The notes under the pieces: generated by a model
Told to the model about the DNA's origin: nothing
Database searches by the model: none
What the model saw: the letters and a program-made list of their open reading frames with translations, nothing else
Shown here: positions 28,004-35,798 of the stretch, piece by piece
Numbering within the stretch: position 1 is the first letter of the stretch
Layout: every line of letters starts with the position of its first letter
Translations under genes and position numbers: made by a program
NCBI GenBank assembly: GCA_021776805.1
Contig: JAJFFD010000168.1
Coordinates: forward strand, 1-64,000
Source: Planctomycetota bacterium
Lineage (GTDB): Bacteria; Planctomycetota; UBA1135; UBA2386
Direction: 5' to 3'
DNA length: 64,000 nt

Positions 28004-29364
28004 CAGACCTCCTCCACCCGCACGCTCGTCGTGACTTGGCCCTTGGGCAGAAGGGCTGGCCAGTAGCCGATGATGTCGGTCGCCTTCGGGCGGCCACCGG
28101 CGAATCCGGTGACTCCTGGCGGGCCGCTGGTGACGAGTGGGACGATCTCCATCCCGAAGCGGTCGACCTTCTTGCGGTCCCTGTCCTTCACACCAAGGCG
28201 CAGAACAACTTCCGGTGGGTCCATTTCAGGCACCACGCCCGCATGGCAGACACCTGAGCCGAGAATCTCGACGAGCTTTTGCTCGTCATCAAAAGTCACT
28301 CCATCCATGGCAACTCGCTCGAAGACTATGTCCGCGCAGAGCCTGGCCTTGGCGACTGCATCAGGTCCGGCCACCGTGAGTTGGCCACTGGCCTTGTAGC
28401 CGTCTTGATAGCTAATCGAGACCTTGTAGGTATCCGTGGGCGGACCACCCTTCACCCCTGAAATCTTCACCCGATCCTTGCCGGCTTCTTCGATCTGCGC
28501 GCTGGTGAAGTCAGCTGTGCAATCCGGGCCCAGGTAGCGCTTTGGATCACCCATCTCGTAAAGAAGTTGATGCACGATCGTGCGCCGATCGATGAGGCCA
28601 CCGGTACCTTCGTGCTTGGTGATAAAGAAGCTGCCATCCGCGCTAGCCTCGATAATCGGGTAGCCGATGCGAGCCATGTCGGGCACCTCTCGCCAGGCGG
28701 TGAAGTTTCCTCCCGTACACTGTGCGCCGCACTCGACGATGTGCCCGGCAACGGTCGCCGCGGCCATCTTGTCGTAGTCCTCCCCGCTCCAGCCAAATTC
28801 GTGCATGAGCGGGCCAGCCACCAGCGCCGGATCGGTGATGCGGCCACCGATGACGATGTCCGCACCGGCGGCGAGGCACTCGGCGACGGCAGGCGCGCCG
28901 ATGTAGACGTTGGCGCTAGTGATATGTTCTTGGATGCTGGAGAGGGGGGCGTCGTTGTCCATGTTGCGCAACTCCTCGCCTTCGGCCAGTAGTTGCGGAA
29001 TCCTCGTCAGAATGTCATCACCTTCGATGATCCCGACGCGAAGTCCCTTCAGGCCCTTCTTTCTGGCCAGCTCCAGGACCGCCTCGAGGCAGGCCGAGGG
29101 ATTCACCCCACCCGCGTTGGCGATGACCTTGATGCCCTTGGCTGCAATCTCCGGCAAACTCCGGTCGAGCATGGCGACGAAGTCAGTGGCATAGCCCGCG
29201 TCCGGATTCCGGCTCTTGAGCTTCTGCATGATGCTCATGGTGACTTCCGCCAGGTAGTCGAGGGCCAGATAATGCAGGGGCCCTTCGCGTACGAGACGCA
29301 GGGGCCCGAGGATGGAGTCACCCCAGAAGCCTTGACCGTTGGCGACGAGAACCGGTTCGCGCAT
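28003..29364 (-). CDS. AtuA-family (DUF1446) acyclic terpene utilisation-like protein
   Basis: 453 aa beginning 'MREPVLVANGQGFWGDS', the conserved DUF1446 N-terminus. Further conserved blocks are 'VIANAGGVNPSACLEAVLELARKKGL', 'NVYIGAPAVAECLAAGADIVIGGRITDPALV', 'HIVECGAQCTGGNFTAW' and 'HEGTGGLIDRRTIVHQLLYEM'. In Pseudomonas the family belongs to citronellol/geraniol and leucine degradation. The neighbours (pta, and mcc genes a few kb away) fit acyl-CoA catabolism. The exact reaction is unknown. Confidence 0.88.
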   Translation of the reverse strand: MREPVLVANGQGFWGDSILGPLRLVREGPLHYLALDYLAEVTMSIMQKLKSRNPDAGYATDFVAMLDRSLPEIAAKGIKVIANAGGVNPSACLEAVLELARKKGLKGLRVGIIEGDDILTRIPQLLAEGEELRNMDNDAPLSSIQEHITSANVYIGAPAVAECLAAGADIVIGGRITDPALVAGPLMHEFGWSGEDYDKMAAATVAGHIVECGAQCTGGNFTAWREVPDMARIGYPIIEASADGSFFITKHEGTGGLIDRRTIVHQLLYEMGDPKRYLGPDCTADFTSAQIEEAGKDRVKISGVKGGPPTDTYKVSISYQDGYKASGQLTVAGPDAVAKARLCADIVFERVAMDGVTFDDEQKLVEILGSGVCHAGVVPEMDPPEVVLRLGVKDRDRKKVDRFGMEIVPLVTSGPPGVTGFAGGRPKATDIIGYWPALLPKGQVTTSVRVEEV

Positions 29365-29453
29365 CTACTTGTAGCTCGACATTGGAGAAGCCGCTGTGAG
29401 CTGGCAGGATAGCGTCGAGACCTTGGGATCCCCAGCCGGGAATCATTCAGTCC

Positions 29454-30122
29454 ATGCGAGATCGTGACGAACTACCCTTTGCCATCATCAGCGCTCTCTT
29501 CGTGGCTGCGCTGGTGGTTTGCAACCTGATCGCCAACAAGTTCGTCACCGTCGACCTTGGCTTTCATGTATTTGTGCTCTCCGCGGGAGTCCTGCCCTAC
29601 CCGCTGACCTTCCTGGTCACAGATATCCTCTCCGAGATCTACGGAAAGAAGCGCGCCAACCAGGTCGTGATCTCCGGCTTCGTCGGATCCGTCTTCGTCC
29701 TCGGGGTGCTCTGGCTGGGGGCGCAGTTTCCCGCCTTGGCGGATAGCAAGGTGGATGACGAGACCTACTCCATGGTCTTTCACAATGCCTGGCGCGTCAT
29801 CCTCGCTTCGATGACCGCCTACCTCTGCGCCCAGCTTGTGGACATCAGGGTCTTTCATGCCATCAAGAAGCGCACGAATGGCCGCCATCTCTGGCTCCGC
29901 AACAACCTCTCGACGGCCACCTCCCAACTACTCGATACGGTCCTGGTGATCGCTGTCTTGTTTCTTGGCGAGTGGAGCATGTCCAGGATGGGGTCTGCCA
30001 TCCTGGACGGCTGGAGCTTCAAACTGCTCTGCGCAGTCATAGACACTCCCATCATTTACGGAGTGGTCTACCTCTTTCATCGGCACTCGCGAGTGCCACC
30101 CAGCGAAAACCTGGCTTCCTAG
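29454..30122 (+). CDS. Queuosine precursor transporter (YhhQ/VUT family)
   Basis: 222 aa with about six membrane helices. Family marks include 'CNLIANKFVTVDLGFHVFVLSAGVLPYPLTFLVTDILSEIYGKKRANQVV', 'AYLCAQLVDIRVFHAIKKRTNGRHLWLRNNLSTATSQLLDTVL' and 'DTPIIYGVVYLF'. It imports 7-deazaguanine precursors for tRNA queuosine. No preQ1 riboswitch is recognisable in the 90 nt upstream. Its stop shares a CTAG with the convergent gene. Confidence 0.9.
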   Translation: MRDRDELPFAIISALFVAALVVCNLIANKFVTVDLGFHVFVLSAGVLPYPLTFLVTDILSEIYGKKRANQVVISGFVGSVFVLGVLWLGAQFPALADSKVDDETYSMVFHNAWRVILASMTAYLCAQLVDIRVFHAIKKRTNGRHLWLRNNLSTATSQLLDTVLVIAVLFLGEWSMSRMGSAILDGWSFKLLCAVIDTPIIYGVVYLFHRHSRVPPSENLAS

Positions 30123-31567
30123 GGTTGCTTCTTCGTTGCCGACGAAGCCCCGGCTTCGTCGCGAGCCTTACCCTTGTAGACACAGGCCCCAGGCAGCTTG
30201 GTGAGATCCGGGAACTCCTCGCCGATGGTCGTCTGGTAGTGCTCATCGACTCCCTGCGGGACCTTGAGCTTGAGATCGGTGGCCTTCCTTACCGTTTGCT
30301 GTGCAGGCGCCGCCTTCACCGGTCTTGGTCGCCAGCCAGCACTGGCCTGCTGCGCCTCTGGATGGGGCTTCGAGTTCAGAGGTGCGCGCTTTCGCTGCGA
30401 GGCCTGAGCCTGCGGCCGAGCCTGAGCCTGCGCTTGGGGGCGCTGTTGTGCTGCCGGTTGCTGAGCTCCGCGCCGGGCACGAAGTTCGGCGACGGTCTCC
30501 ATTTGCTTTGTGACGCGAATGGCCGGCATCTCGAGAAGTTCACCCAGGTCCCGGCGACGGATATCCAGGACGCGTCCCATGAGTCTTGCGATCACGAAGA
30601 GAGGCACGACGCTGAGCGGACCGAGGACGGAGATGCGGAGGTAGGCCTCAGCACCGGTGGTCAGAACCAGGGAAATAACCGCTGGACTCAAGATGACTGC
30701 GGCAAAGCCCACGGTTGCGAAGTACGGCAGACCAGCCTTGCTGACGCAAGGGATCAGGAACTTCGGATTGAGTGCCCGCCAGTCCTCGCAGACCTGACGC
30801 ATGGCCATCGCCATCGGCAGAAAGAGAACCCCGAAGGCGAGCAAGGAGATCTTCGTGAGGATTGCCAGGGAAGTGAATTGCCATAGCAGGACACCCGGAG
30901 CGAGCAGCACCAGGCTGAGCACGAGACCGTCCAATAGGAAGCGCCCGGCGTCTTTGGCGAGAGGCTTGGTGGCAGGAAGTCCGGGTGGATCGCTGATCCC
31001 TTGACTCGCATCGAGGAGGATCTGTCGTGCCAGAGCGCCGACAAGACCAATCGTGGAGATGGCAGGGATCAGGGCGATCAAGGGCAGGATCAGGGAATTC
31101 GATCCCTGAGTCAGCAGCCCGCCGATACCGATCACCACGGGGAAGATCATGGTCATCACCATCACGGTGAGAGGCATATGATCCAAGAACAGGAAGCGAA
31201 AGGAGTCGGCGATCTCTTCCTTGAAGGTCTCAGGCGAAGCATTGCCCTGAGCCTGCGCAGGACGATGCGAATCCGCATGATGCTTGGCCATGAGGCCATG
31301 ACGCATTAGCAGGCCTCCCGCCCGCGCGCGAAGACTCTGATCATCGATGCGATGCAGAGCTTCGAGAGCTTCGGTGGGTTTGTCCAATCGTATGCAAACG
31401 CTGACCAGCTCACCCCAAGTCTGGTCCTTGGCGAGGCCGGCCTCGACTGCACGATGAAGAGACGCGTAACGCGACTCAGGTGATTGATGACCGGTTGTTG
31501 CCGTATGATTCTCGAGCTTCACAGCTATTTCCCCTGACGAACATGATTCTCCGCTGACGGAGTTCAC
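30119..31567 (-). CDS. Multi-pass membrane protein with Gln/Ala-rich tail, unknown function
   Basis: 482 aa. A cytoplasmic N-terminus with helical repeats ('SLHRAVEAGLAKDQTWGELVSVCIRLDKPTEALEAL', TPR-like) is followed by about six to seven hydrophobic segments between residues 130 and 340. A low-complexity stretch ('QPAAQQRPQAQAQARPQAQA', about 375-395) leads into a polar tail. I do not recognise the family; the membrane part faintly resembles DUF4013/YIP1-type proteins. It lies 90 nt downstream of the GrxD gene on the same strand. Confidence 0.65.
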   Translation of the reverse strand: MNSVSGESCSSGEIAVKLENHTATTGHQSPESRYASLHRAVEAGLAKDQTWGELVSVCIRLDKPTEALEALHRIDDQSLRARAGGLLMRHGLMAKHHADSHRPAQAQGNASPETFKEEIADSFRFLFLDHMPLTVMVMTMIFPVVIGIGGLLTQGSNSLILPLIALIPAISTIGLVGALARQILLDASQGISDPPGLPATKPLAKDAGRFLLDGLVLSLVLLAPGVLLWQFTSLAILTKISLLAFGVLFLPMAMAMRQVCEDWRALNPKFLIPCVSKAGLPYFATVGFAAVILSPAVISLVLTTGAEAYLRISVLGPLSVVPLFVIARLMGRVLDIRRRDLGELLEMPAIRVTKQMETVAELRARRGAQQPAAQQRPQAQAQARPQAQASQRKRAPLNSKPHPEAQQASAGWRPRPVKAAPAQQTVRKATDLKLKVPQGVDEHYQTTIGEEFPDLTKLPGACVYKGKARDEAGASSATKKQP

Positions 31568-31657
31568 GACAGTCTTCGGCCCAGCCCGGGGAGAGCTTGA
31601 ATGGGTTGTCCGGATCCGAGACGAGCTCGGATCCCGATTCGAGAATCAGGACTCGGT

Positions 31658-31975
31658 CTAGCCAGCGAAGGCCGCGTCGACCTTCTTCTGCAGCTCGCCC
31701 GACTGGAACAACTCGAGGGCGATATCCGAGCCGCCAATCATCTCACCGGAGACGAAAACCTGCGGTGTGGTGGGCCATCCAGTGGTCTCGACCAGAGCGG
31801 GGCGGATGTTCGGATCATCGAAGATATTGACAACTTCGAAGGGCTGGCCGATGCGGTTCATGATCTCGATGGCGCGATTGGAGAAGCCACACATTGGCTG
31901 CTCTTTCGTACCCTTGGCGAAGATCACGATCTTGTTGTCGGCGATGACTTTCTTGACTTGGTCAGTATTCCACAT
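31658..31975 (-). CDS. grxD: Monothiol glutaredoxin (Grx4/GrxD type)
   Basis: 105 aa with the CGFS active site (Cys29, 'EQPMCGFSNRAIEIM') and 'GWPTTPQVFVSGEMIGGSDIALEL', the usual glutathione site. Monothiol glutaredoxins hold a [2Fe-2S] cluster and pass it on. The BolA gene ends 6 nt upstream on the same strand, and Grx-BolA pairs form heterodimers in Fe-S cluster trafficking. Confidence 0.93.
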   Translation of the reverse strand: MWNTDQVKKVIADNKIVIFAKGTKEQPMCGFSNRAIEIMNRIGQPFEVVNIFDDPNIRPALVETTGWPTTPQVFVSGEMIGGSDIALELFQSGELQKKVDAAFAG

Positions 31976-31981
31976 GGGGGT

Positions 31982-32218
31982 TCAGCTTCCTTCTGGAGCC
32001 ATTGTCTTGATGTTCACCGCATGAATGCTTGTGGTGAGATGTTCGCCCAGGGCTGTATGGATCATCTTGTGCTGATCCATGAGTGACATTCCGGCGAAAA
32101 CAGGAGAGCAGACCCGAACGTCGAAGTGATCCGAGGTTCCGGTCATATCCGAAACCTGGACCTCTGCGTCAGGGACATGGTCCTCGATGAGTTTTTGAAC
32201 TTCTTTTGGGCTCAGCAT
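31982..32218 (-). CDS. BolA family protein
   Basis: 78 aa from ATG 32218 ('MLSPKEVQKLIEDHVPDAEVQV'); an upstream frame to 32326 is not conserved in the family. The BolA core is clear: 'DHFDVRVCSPVFAGMSLMDQHKMIHTALGEHL' and 'IHAVNIKTMAPE', with the conserved His in 'IHAV'. It forms an Fe-S binding pair with the monothiol glutaredoxin encoded directly downstream. Confidence 0.92.
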   Translation of the reverse strand: MLSPKEVQKLIEDHVPDAEVQVSDMTGTSDHFDVRVCSPVFAGMSLMDQHKMIHTALGEHLTTSIHAVNIKTMAPEGS

Positions 32219-32432
32219 GGCTCTTGGGGGGGGCATCAGATACGGCGTTGGCGAGGGGGAGTCAAGACCATCCGGCTTGGCGGAAAGCTCCAAGGGTCGG
32301 CGATTTCCCGCCCTTTCTTCCGTCACTGGCCCATTGGCGGGGCACTACGCCTCATTGGATTCGCCTGAATCCAGCCCCCAAGCAATCCCCGCAATCCAGC
32401 TAACTCAAGCACAGTCCCAGAGGTACAGAGCC

Positions 32433-33527
32433 TTGCGATCCCCACTTATTCTTCTTGCCGCGCTCCTGACCAGCGCCGCCCTCTCTGCTCAGGCGACCAC
32501 GGTTCGCCCGAGCCCGATGCCGATTCCCGAGCCCTCCGGGCTCAGCACGGTTTCCCGTGCCGGTGTCTTTGCCGGCCGAGAAGTTCGTTCTCTACCGGCG
32601 GGCCAGAGGATCATCCGACCCACGGAGCTGGCTGTCCGAGCTCCTGGAGCCCGGGCTACCCTGCAACTTGCAGCGATCGCAGAACCAGGGGTATCCGGCG
32701 CGAGATTCGCGTGGGCTGGTCACGCGAGCATTCTCCCCGACCCCAATATCAACTTGCCGCAGGCGGGCCACACGGGCAATGGTTCTGCGGTACCGAGTCC
32801 GCAGACCTATCGGCTGATCATTCGCCCTCGCGACAGCCAGGAGGGCACTTTAGTCCTGGCCTTCAAGGGCATCCGCGCCAACCGGGCCCATGCCAGCGCA
32901 GTGGTGTCCATCGGTGATCGCAAGATCAGGTTCGAGGCGGAGGATAGACCCGGCGATGGGAAGCGGATCACGATCGAGGGCCTCGAGGTTGGAGCGCATG
33001 GCCTGCCACTGGGAATCACCCTCGAGGGCTTTGCCCATGCCGGAGTCCTGAGCAATACAGGAGCCGTTCTCGGCAGTGCCTTCGAGGCTGGACTATCCGT
33101 TCGCTTCGAAGCGGATCGTATCCCGCCGACTACCTGCAAGTTGAGCCCCGGACAGCGTAGCTGCCCGCAGGGCGGCGTGCTCAAGGGGGCGGTGCTTGCC
33201 GATGGGCAATCGAGACTGGCGGCTCCGCAGGACAGGTTGTTTCTCAGTCTCGAGGGTGCGCTTCCAGGCGCCATTGGTGTGACGCTTCTGGCGAGGACAG
33301 GCGAATTTGGGCGCAGCCCCCTTTCGGATTGCCCCCTGCTCGTGAGGCCTGTTGTGCGAGCTGTCTTCCATACCAATGCGGACGGCGATGCTCGCAGTTC
33401 CGTTGCCCTGCCACCTGTGCCGGGTGATCTGCAGTTCTTCGTCCAGCAAGTGACCGTCAAGTTTGGCGGTGATCGTGGCTTGCAAATCGCCAGCAGCAAC
33501 AGCCTGCAGGTGAACTGCTCGCGATAG
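32433..33527 (+). CDS. Secreted beta-rich protein with shared C-terminal domain
   Basis: 364 aa from TTG 32433, chosen because the signal peptide 'LRSPLILLAALLTSAALSAQ' starts there and AGAGG sits 9 nt upstream. The middle part ('RLIIRPRDSQEGTLVLAFKGI...AVVSIGDRKIRFE...') looks like a beta-sandwich, and residues from about 235 on ('LFLSLEGALPGAIGVTLLARTG...PGDLQFFVQQVTVKFGG...SSNSLQVNC') resemble the C-terminal domain seen in other secreted proteins here. No enzyme motif was recognised. A related gene follows 147 nt downstream. Confidence 0.7.
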   Translation: MRSPLILLAALLTSAALSAQATTVRPSPMPIPEPSGLSTVSRAGVFAGREVRSLPAGQRIIRPTELAVRAPGARATLQLAAIAEPGVSGARFAWAGHASILPDPNINLPQAGHTGNGSAVPSPQTYRLIIRPRDSQEGTLVLAFKGIRANRAHASAVVSIGDRKIRFEAEDRPGDGKRITIEGLEVGAHGLPLGITLEGFAHAGVLSNTGAVLGSAFEAGLSVRFEADRIPPTTCKLSPGQRSCPQGGVLKGAVLADGQSRLAAPQDRLFLSLEGALPGAIGVTLLARTGEFGRSPLSDCPLLVRPVVRAVFHTNADGDARSSVALPPVPGDLQFFVQQVTVKFGGDRGLQIASSNSLQVNCSR

Positions 33528-33664
33528 AAAGCGAGTTTGAGCCCCGAGCTTCTGATTCAGGAGTCGCGACCACGAGGTTGCGACTCCTTCTTCTTGTACG
33601 GAATCGCGACAGTAGCCCAGCGGTCCGATCAAGCTGCTCGGTCCCTTCCGTCGATGACATGGGC

Positions 33665-33669
33665 AGGAG
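33665..33669 (+). promoter_or_regulatory. Shine-Dalgarno AGGAG for the second secreted protein
   Basis: AGGAG lies 5 nt before ATG 33675 and decides the start in favour of that ATG over the ATG at 33654. Confidence 0.65.
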
Positions 33670-33674
33670 ACCGG

Positions 33675-34808
33675 ATGATGATGCAAAGGCAGGTTTTTGC
33701 CGCCCTCTTACTGGGGCTAGGGCTGTGCGCGAAGGGGCTCTTTGCGCAGGCCGTGATTCCCCAGAGTCTGGCTGGCGTGGAGGCTCGCAGCTCAACAAGA
33801 CTGCCTTTTGGCATCGCTGATCCTGTCCGCTTTCAGAGCATCTACGAGGCGGCAACCCTCTCCTTCGCCGATAACCGGCGCATCAATGGCCTACGTCTGC
33901 GCATGGATGGCGAGCGGGGCGCCATGAACTCCAAGCAGTTCTTGACCATCGATGTTTGGATCTCCACTTCCTATGTGGAGGCCTCAGGCGCGAGCGAGAA
34001 CTTCGATCAAAACCACGGCAACGATCGGGTCAAGGTCCTCAACTTCGAGAAGGTCGTTCTACCTGCACTCGATCTGTTGGACCCGGCCCTCCTGCCTCGG
34101 CCCTTCGAGCTCGAGCTCGACTTCAATAGGATCAATGGGCATGCCACTAACTACGGACTCACTCCGGTGCGTGTCGGTCGTGAGGTTCCAAAGAGTTTGG
34201 TAGTGGACATCCACGTCCTCGAACAGCCGGGAGGCGCGTACTGGATGGATACACCCTTCATGTGCACGAGTCCCAGCCAGAGTTTCAGCGACCCTCTGGA
34301 GAACTGCCTGACCGGCTCGGGACAGGCCTTGCAGTTGACTGCCAGTGACGACATTCGTGCCGGTGGAGCGGTGACCTATGAGATACGCAATCTCCCAGCG
34401 GATGCTCCCTTTGCGGTGATCATCTCCTCTATCCCCGGTGGTCAGATCGCTGGCCTGCCACTGCCCCTCCATCTCGGCGGCCCAGCGCCGATTCTCGGCT
34501 TGCCTGCAGATGGTTGCTTCGTCTACCTCAATCCTTTGTCGGTGCGCAGTGCTGCCGGTGACCCGGCCGGATTTGGGACTCTGTCATTTACGGTTCCTGC
34601 CGATCTCAATTTGGTCGACCAGCAGGTCTATGCTCAGGCCTTCTGTATCGACATTAGCGCGAATACCCTCGGGATCGTGACCTCGCATCGCCTCTCCTCC
34701 CTTATCTGTGGCCCGCTGCGAGTGGCGCGGGTGGTTGGCACTGGGCCGGCTTTTGGTGGGTCCGGCGCCGTGACCTTGGGCGCAGCTCTGGTCATGGAAC
34801 TCTATTGA
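33675..34808 (+). CDS. Secreted beta-rich protein, neighbour and possible relative of the preceding one
   Basis: 377 aa from ATG 33675 (signal peptide 'MMMQRQVFAALLLGLGLCAKGLFAQ'). The first half ('QSIYEAATLSFADNRRINGLRLRMDG', 'TIDVWISTSYVEASGASENFDQNHGND') suggests a surface beta-sandwich. The second half after 'CLTGSGQALQLTASDD' follows the pattern of the shared C-terminal domain ('VTYEIRNLPADAPFAVIIS...LHLGGPAPILGLPADGC...FTVPADLNLVDQQVYAQAF'). Function unknown; a surface role is likely. Confidence 0.7.
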   Translation: MMMQRQVFAALLLGLGLCAKGLFAQAVIPQSLAGVEARSSTRLPFGIADPVRFQSIYEAATLSFADNRRINGLRLRMDGERGAMNSKQFLTIDVWISTSYVEASGASENFDQNHGNDRVKVLNFEKVVLPALDLLDPALLPRPFELELDFNRINGHATNYGLTPVRVGREVPKSLVVDIHVLEQPGGAYWMDTPFMCTSPSQSFSDPLENCLTGSGQALQLTASDDIRAGGAVTYEIRNLPADAPFAVIISSIPGGQIAGLPLPLHLGGPAPILGLPADGCFVYLNPLSVRSAAGDPAGFGTLSFTVPADLNLVDQQVYAQAFCIDISANTLGIVTSHRLSSLICGPLRVARVVGTGPAFGGSGAVTLGAALVMELY

Positions 34809-34877
34809 AGCACTAGGGCGCGGAAAGAGGCTCGGCACTTGCCTGCCTAGTGGCGGGAGCCGACACTCTCCGGCCCG

Positions 34878-35795
34878 ATGAAGATCCTCCTTTGCCGTCC
34901 CCGTGGTTTTTGTGCCGGAGTCGAGCGCGCTATCGAAGTGGTGGAACGCGCCATCGAGAAGTTCGGTGCTCCGGTCTACGTGCGCCATGAGATCGTGCAC
35001 AACAAGGTGGTTGTCGATCAACTCAGCGCCAAGGGCGCAGTTTTTGTCGATCGGCTGGAGGATGTCCCCAAGGGTGGGAAGGTGATCTTCTCCGCGCACG
35101 GCGTTGCACCTGAGGTCTTCGCCGAGGCCGGCGATCTCGATTTGCACAGCATCGACGCCACCTGCCCTCTGGTTACCAAGGTGCATGCGGAAGCGCGGAC
35201 ATTTGCCAAGGAGGGCTACACCATCCTGCTGATCGGGCACCGCGAGCACGTGGAGGTGATCGGCGTGGTTGGTGAAGCCCCGGAACAGACCATCGTAGTG
35301 GCCAGCCCCGAAGAGGCTGCGGAAGTGAAGGTGCCCTCGGGGCGCGTTGCGGTCCTCACTCAGACGACGCTCAGTGTCGATGAAGCCGGTCGTGTCTTGG
35401 CCGTCCTCAAGGCGCGCTTCCCTGATCTACGCACTCCTCGTAAGGAAGATATCTGCTACGCGACTACAAACCGACAGATGGGGGTGAAGAGCCTCCAAGG
35501 CAAAGTCGATCTCTGGTTGGTGATCGGCGATCCCACCAGTTCGAACAGCAATCGACTGCGGGAGATCGGGGCGGGTTCGGGGGTTCCTGCACACTTGCTC
35601 ATCGGACCTGACGAGCTGCAAGAAAGTTGGTTTGAGGGAGTCTCGACCATCGGGATCACCTCCGGCGCATCGACACCTGAAATATCAGTGCAGATGGTCG
35701 TGGATCGCTTGAAGCTGCTGGGAGCCGATGTGGTTGAGGAGATCGATGGTGTGCACGAGGACATTGAGTTCACCCTGCCTGCAGAAGTGCGCTAA
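34878..35795 (+). CDS. ispH: 4-hydroxy-3-methylbut-2-enyl diphosphate reductase
   Basis: 305 aa; makes IPP and DMAPP in the last step of the MEP isoprenoid pathway. The three cluster cysteines are Cys12 ('RGFCAGVERAI'), Cys96 ('DATCPLV') and Cys193 ('DICYATTNRQ'). The catalytic Glu126 is kept, although its context is 'HVEVIG' instead of the usual 'HPEVEG'. 'IGDPTSSNSNRL' is the family's diphosphate-site segment. The nadE start follows 3 nt after the stop, so the two form one transcript. Confidence 0.94.
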   Translation: MKILLCRPRGFCAGVERAIEVVERAIEKFGAPVYVRHEIVHNKVVVDQLSAKGAVFVDRLEDVPKGGKVIFSAHGVAPEVFAEAGDLDLHSIDATCPLVTKVHAEARTFAKEGYTILLIGHREHVEVIGVVGEAPEQTIVVASPEEAAEVKVPSGRVAVLTQTTLSVDEAGRVLAVLKARFPDLRTPRKEDICYATTNRQMGVKSLQGKVDLWLVIGDPTSSNSNRLREIGAGSGVPAHLLIGPDELQESWFEGVSTIGITSGASTPEISVQMVVDRLKLLGADVVEEIDGVHEDIEFTLPAEVR

Positions 35796-35798
35796 GCG

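Noticed and set aside
28003-28005. TGA between the DUF1446 gene and the ferredoxin-fold gene as another selenocysteine codon
   Set aside because: The downstream gene is in a different frame and has its own ATG overlapping the stop; the two-gene form is known.
34812-34853. CACTAGG/CCTAGTG inverted repeat between a secreted protein gene and ispH
   Set aside because: Only 7 bp with a 28-nt loop and no T tract; too weak to call a terminator.
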